Assembly (NCBI GenBank): GCA_963969395.1
Contig: OZ017804.1
Coordinates: 6,014,001-6,078,000, forward strand
DNA: 64,000 nucleotides
Origin: Pseudoscleropodium purum
Lineage: Eukaryota > Streptophyta > Bryopsida > Hypnales > Brachytheciaceae
Reading direction: 5' to 3'
This document shows, piece by piece, positions 61,266 to 64,000 of the stretch (positions are counted from its first letter, which is position 1; every line of letters starts with the position of its first letter). A program made the position numbers and the translations under genes. The notes beneath the pieces are model-generated. The model saw only the letters and a program-made list of their open reading frames with translations, did not search any database and had not been told where the DNA came from.

Positions 61266-62199
61266 AAGGTGAGTTGTTGTATTGAGTATAGATCTTGCTA
61301 AAATGAAATGCTTTTGTTTATCTAATTTTATTTGCACTATTTTGATAAAGATGAACAAATACAATAATTGCACTAGTACTTGCATTGAATCAAACTTTTC
61401 TTAGTTCACTTATTAAAAATTCAATTCAAACTTTAATAAAATTAACTTAAATATTTTTGAAATAAAACTTGTATGTTGTACTTGATTTGCTAAACTTTGG
61501 CAAATTATATTTACTTTGTGAATAGATGAATTCATGAAACATGTGTTGTATGGCCTTGAACTTGATTTTCAAAATTTTGATCTAACCTTGATGTATATTG
61601 TGCTACACTTCTTGAGCTAAATTTTTTTCAACTTGAATATATTGTTAAAACTTAAACTATTAAGTTGTTTGTGTTATAAATATTATTGTTTTTAAGAAGT
61701 CTTGAATAATGTATAGCTTAAAACTTAATAGTATCTCTCATTCTAAGACAACAAAGTTTAATGCAAATTATTGCATTATTTAAAATAAATAATGAAGTAA
61801 AGATGTAGTGACTTGAATATATTTATTAAAGTTACTCCCACATAAGAGAGATGGTAGGGATGACTTTGTATAAGTCATTAAAACTTATATTGTTGATTGT
61901 AGTATAGGATCTGATAATTAATGAGATTAAATTTATATGATTGAAATACATTTGAGTTGAATATATTGTAAAAGCATTTTTTCTCTTGTAAAATGATATT
62001 GTATGTTTTCATATTTACTTTTAAATTATTAATTGATTTTTTCACTTAAAACAATGATATTTTGATTATTTAAATAGATTATAAAATTATATTGTACATA
62101 ATCAAATTTAATTATATTGAATATATCCAAGTTCATGCAATAATTTTCTTAATCAAATTGCTTCAACTATAATTTTTGCTAAGTCATATGTTTCAACTT

Positions 62200-64000
<1,801 letters not shown>

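Overview
This is a land-plant nuclear window. It carries a nucleus-encoded chloroplast ATP synthase delta subunit with a transit-like N-terminus, GT-AG and a few GC-AG introns, a plant class ribose-phosphate pyrophosphokinase, a B3-type DNA-binding gene and a Ty1/copia relic. Genes sit as short GC-richer islands in very AT-rich, repeat-packed DNA and introns are short (about 60 to 700 bp). That fits a moss or similar bryophyte-grade plant, but the lineage is an inference; only 'land plant' is well supported.

Layout. 1-7 kb: one small single-exon predicted secreted or membrane protein (minus, 1835-2218), then MITE-like repeats and a 931-bp TTAA-flanked element. 7-11.2 kb: ribose-phosphate pyrophosphokinase (PRS3/PRS4 type, plus), with a probable 5'UTR intron and eight coding exons. 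11.2-13.1 kb: three copies of a dispersed repeat. 13.37-14.18 kb: intronless ATPD (plus). 18.05-19.30 kb: a four-exon plastid DnaJ-type zinc-finger protein (minus). 19.5-29.5 kb: repeats, including a 2.5-kb and a 0.54-kb TTAA element. 29.56-30.36 kb: a two-B3-domain gene lacking a visible 5' exon. 30.77-32.6 kb: an unrecognised small two-exon gene plus coding-like fragments; diverged copies of parts of these lie on the plus strand at 34.0-34.6 kb. 35.1-35.5 kb: a cytochrome P450-like relic. 38.21-44.20 kb: a 16-exon AP-5 complex zeta subunit gene (AP5Z1, minus; 568 aa). 45.94-47.26 kb: a chimeric gene joining the promoter, transit-peptide exons and half zinc finger of a DnaJ-like duplicate to a DUF2062 membrane protein. 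48.96-50.90 kb: a broken partial copy of AP5Z1. 51-64 kb: no intact gene; an odd cluster of a short near-palindrome, more TTAA and MITE elements, minisatellites, and a copia pol relic interrupted by (AT)58.

The main theme is local duplication. The block at 46.5-51.0 kb is a mosaic of two upstream regions: 18.7-24.0 kb (the DnaJ-like gene and flank) and 36.9-44.3 kb (AP5Z1 and its 3' flank). One copy decayed (AP5Z1 pseudogene) but carries an apparently identical 0.8-kb tract that suggests recent gene conversion. The other appears to have given rise to a new fused reading frame. The genes do not form one pathway: PRS (nucleotide precursor supply), ATPD (photophosphorylation), the DnaJ-like protein (plastid assembly or chaperone role), AP5Z1 (endosomal trafficking) and B3 (transcription) are independent housekeeping or regulatory functions.
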